DNA from: Pseudarthrobacter sulfonivorans
Lineage (GTDB): Bacteria; Actinomycetota; Actinomycetes; Actinomycetales; Micrococcaceae
Assembly (NCBI RefSeq): GCF_024391045.1
Contig: NZ_JANFCZ010000006.1
Coordinates: 104,889 to 168,888 of the forward strand
Reading direction: 5' to 3'
DNA length: 64,000 nucleotides
Shown piece after piece: positions 63,254-64,000 of the stretch (position 1 is the stretch's first letter; each line of letters begins with the position of its first letter). Below the pieces are notes generated by a model. That model did not search any database, was not told the origin of the DNA, and saw only the letters and a program-made list of their open reading frames with translations. Position numbers and translations under genes: made by a program.

Positions 63254-63705
63254 TCAGCGATGCGGCTCAACAAGGAAGACGACGACGTTCGATTTCTCGT
63301 CCTTGGCAGGGCTTGTGCCATTCAGGCTGTACTCGTACAGGCCATCAGTTCCCGATGAGCTGCAGACGGTCGTTGGTCCGCCGACATTGGGGCGCCTGCT
63401 GCAGGGGCCCTCAACATTTATGACAAAGCTCGCTTTTGAGCTCAATGCCCTCAGGTCGTCTAGGGTGAGTTCCCGTCCGGTGTTCCATCGCCTGGCGATG
63501 CTGGGGCACGGGTGGTGTCCATACACAGGAACATTTCCCTGCGCACAACGTTGTCTTCCGGCTTCCAGTCGGATGGGATGGAAAACTGTCCGGCCCGGGG
63601 CACCATGTCGTCGGTGACTCTGTCCTCGGCAGTTCGGACGAGAAAATACGCAATGGCGCCAACCATCACCACCGCTGCAAGGGTTACGCCGGTTCTGATC
63701 TTCAC
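63254..63705 (-). pseudogene. Membrane-anchored protein gene with a frameshift
   Basis: The first frame (ATG 63705) gives MKIRTGVTLAAVVMVGAIAY, a membrane anchor, then about 50 hydrophilic residues to MFLCMDTTRAP before ending at 63460. The second frame continues protein-like with CPSIARRWNTGRELTLDDLR, INVEGPCSRRP and SNVVVFLVEPHR to the stop at 63254. Together they would make one protein of about 150 aa. A one-base change near 63500-63515, beside runs of C/G, explains it; mutation and sequencing error are both possible. No family recognised. Confidence 0.6.
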
Positions 63706-64000
63706 TGCGTTCCCCCAAAGCCATCAGCGCAGGCACCAATGACGGGGGACTCCCGGCATGGTGTTGACTGCATCGTATCCCCATCCGGCAGCCTTGGCTG
63801 TGAAGGTTGCGGTCGTGCAGTCAATACGATGAGATCCGGTTCGGACCCGCCCTGGTCTACTACGGCAAGTTCGTACTGTTACTCGCCGTCAATGGAGGAG
63901 GGGCGATCTTGCATCGGATGCAATAATCACTGTTCTACTTTACATAATGTAGATTATCGGCGTTTTATCAGAGTCCCTGGCAGTGGCTGGCGGGGTGAGA
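63706..64000. other. Right-edge gap with operator-like palindromes
   Basis: No gene is seen in 295 bp. TTGCATC-G-GATGCAA (63909-63923) is a perfect 15-bp palindrome of the kind bound by FadR-type GntR regulators. 17 bp on, TACAT-A-ATGTA (63941-63951) nested in TCTAC/GTAGA (63934-63953) lies in AT-rich DNA. These probably control a gene beyond the window. Confidence 0.5.

Overview
The window is from a high-GC actinobacterium of the Micrococcaceae, most like Arthrobacter or Pseudarthrobacter. Evidence: very high GC, frequent GTG/TTG starts, an actinobacterial PriA without helicase motifs, the actinobacterial ctaC-ctaD-ctaF and ctaE-qcrCAB respiratory cluster, a CIRCE/hrcA/dnaJ2 locus, and single-copy actinobacterial families (DUF3043, DUF3054, DUF3097). 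No rRNA, tRNA or CRISPR array was seen, and most of the window is chromosomal core.

Layout. 1-3.4 kb: metK (5' end outside the window) and priA. 3.4-7.3 kb: a tight minus-strand run of a SorC-type regulator, aldo/keto reductase, alpha/beta hydrolase and glycosyltransferase. 7.4-11.6 kb: the divergent glycerol operon glpD-glpF-glpK, ending in an 18-bp terminator. 11.8-14.6 kb: leuS behind a candidate leucine attenuator with a tiny leader peptide. 14.6-19.8 kb: DegV protein, comEA-comEC, holA. 20-25.8 kb: rpsT, an orphan PemK/MazF protein, lepA, hemW, DUF4870 and DUF3097. 25.9-34.2 kb: CIRCE-hrcA-dnaJ-rsmE, a lipoprotein, then phoH-ybeY-corC-era. 34.2-38 kb: an LCP cell-wall ligase and an M13 peptidase. 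38-41.6 kb: leuA behind a Leu-rich attenuator, recO, uppS. 41.5-47 kb: two paralogous hydrolases, pyrD, DUF3043 and an M20 dipeptidase. 47.2-56.6 kb: erpA, then cytochrome aa3 and bcc genes interrupted by an HPr/GntR pair that shares a DasR-type operator. 56.7-58.9 kb: trpD, a RAM-only Lrp protein, DUF3054 and a small hypothetical.

From about 58.9 kb to the end the character changes. Gene density drops, there are broken genes (a minus-strand remnant, an integrase fragment, a frameshifted membrane-anchored protein), GC is lower, and there is a lone FAD-dependent aromatic monooxygenase. This looks like an accessory region, and the promoter-like palindromes at the right edge probably belong to a gene beyond the window.

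The recurring regulatory theme is leaderless transcription. At least eight genes or leader peptides have a TANNNT or near-TATAAT -10 box 6-7 nt before the start codon and no Shine-Dalgarno sequence. The most interesting regulatory DNA is the leuS leader, the 17-bp palindrome on the ctaE promoter, and the dre-like site between HPr and the GntR regulator.
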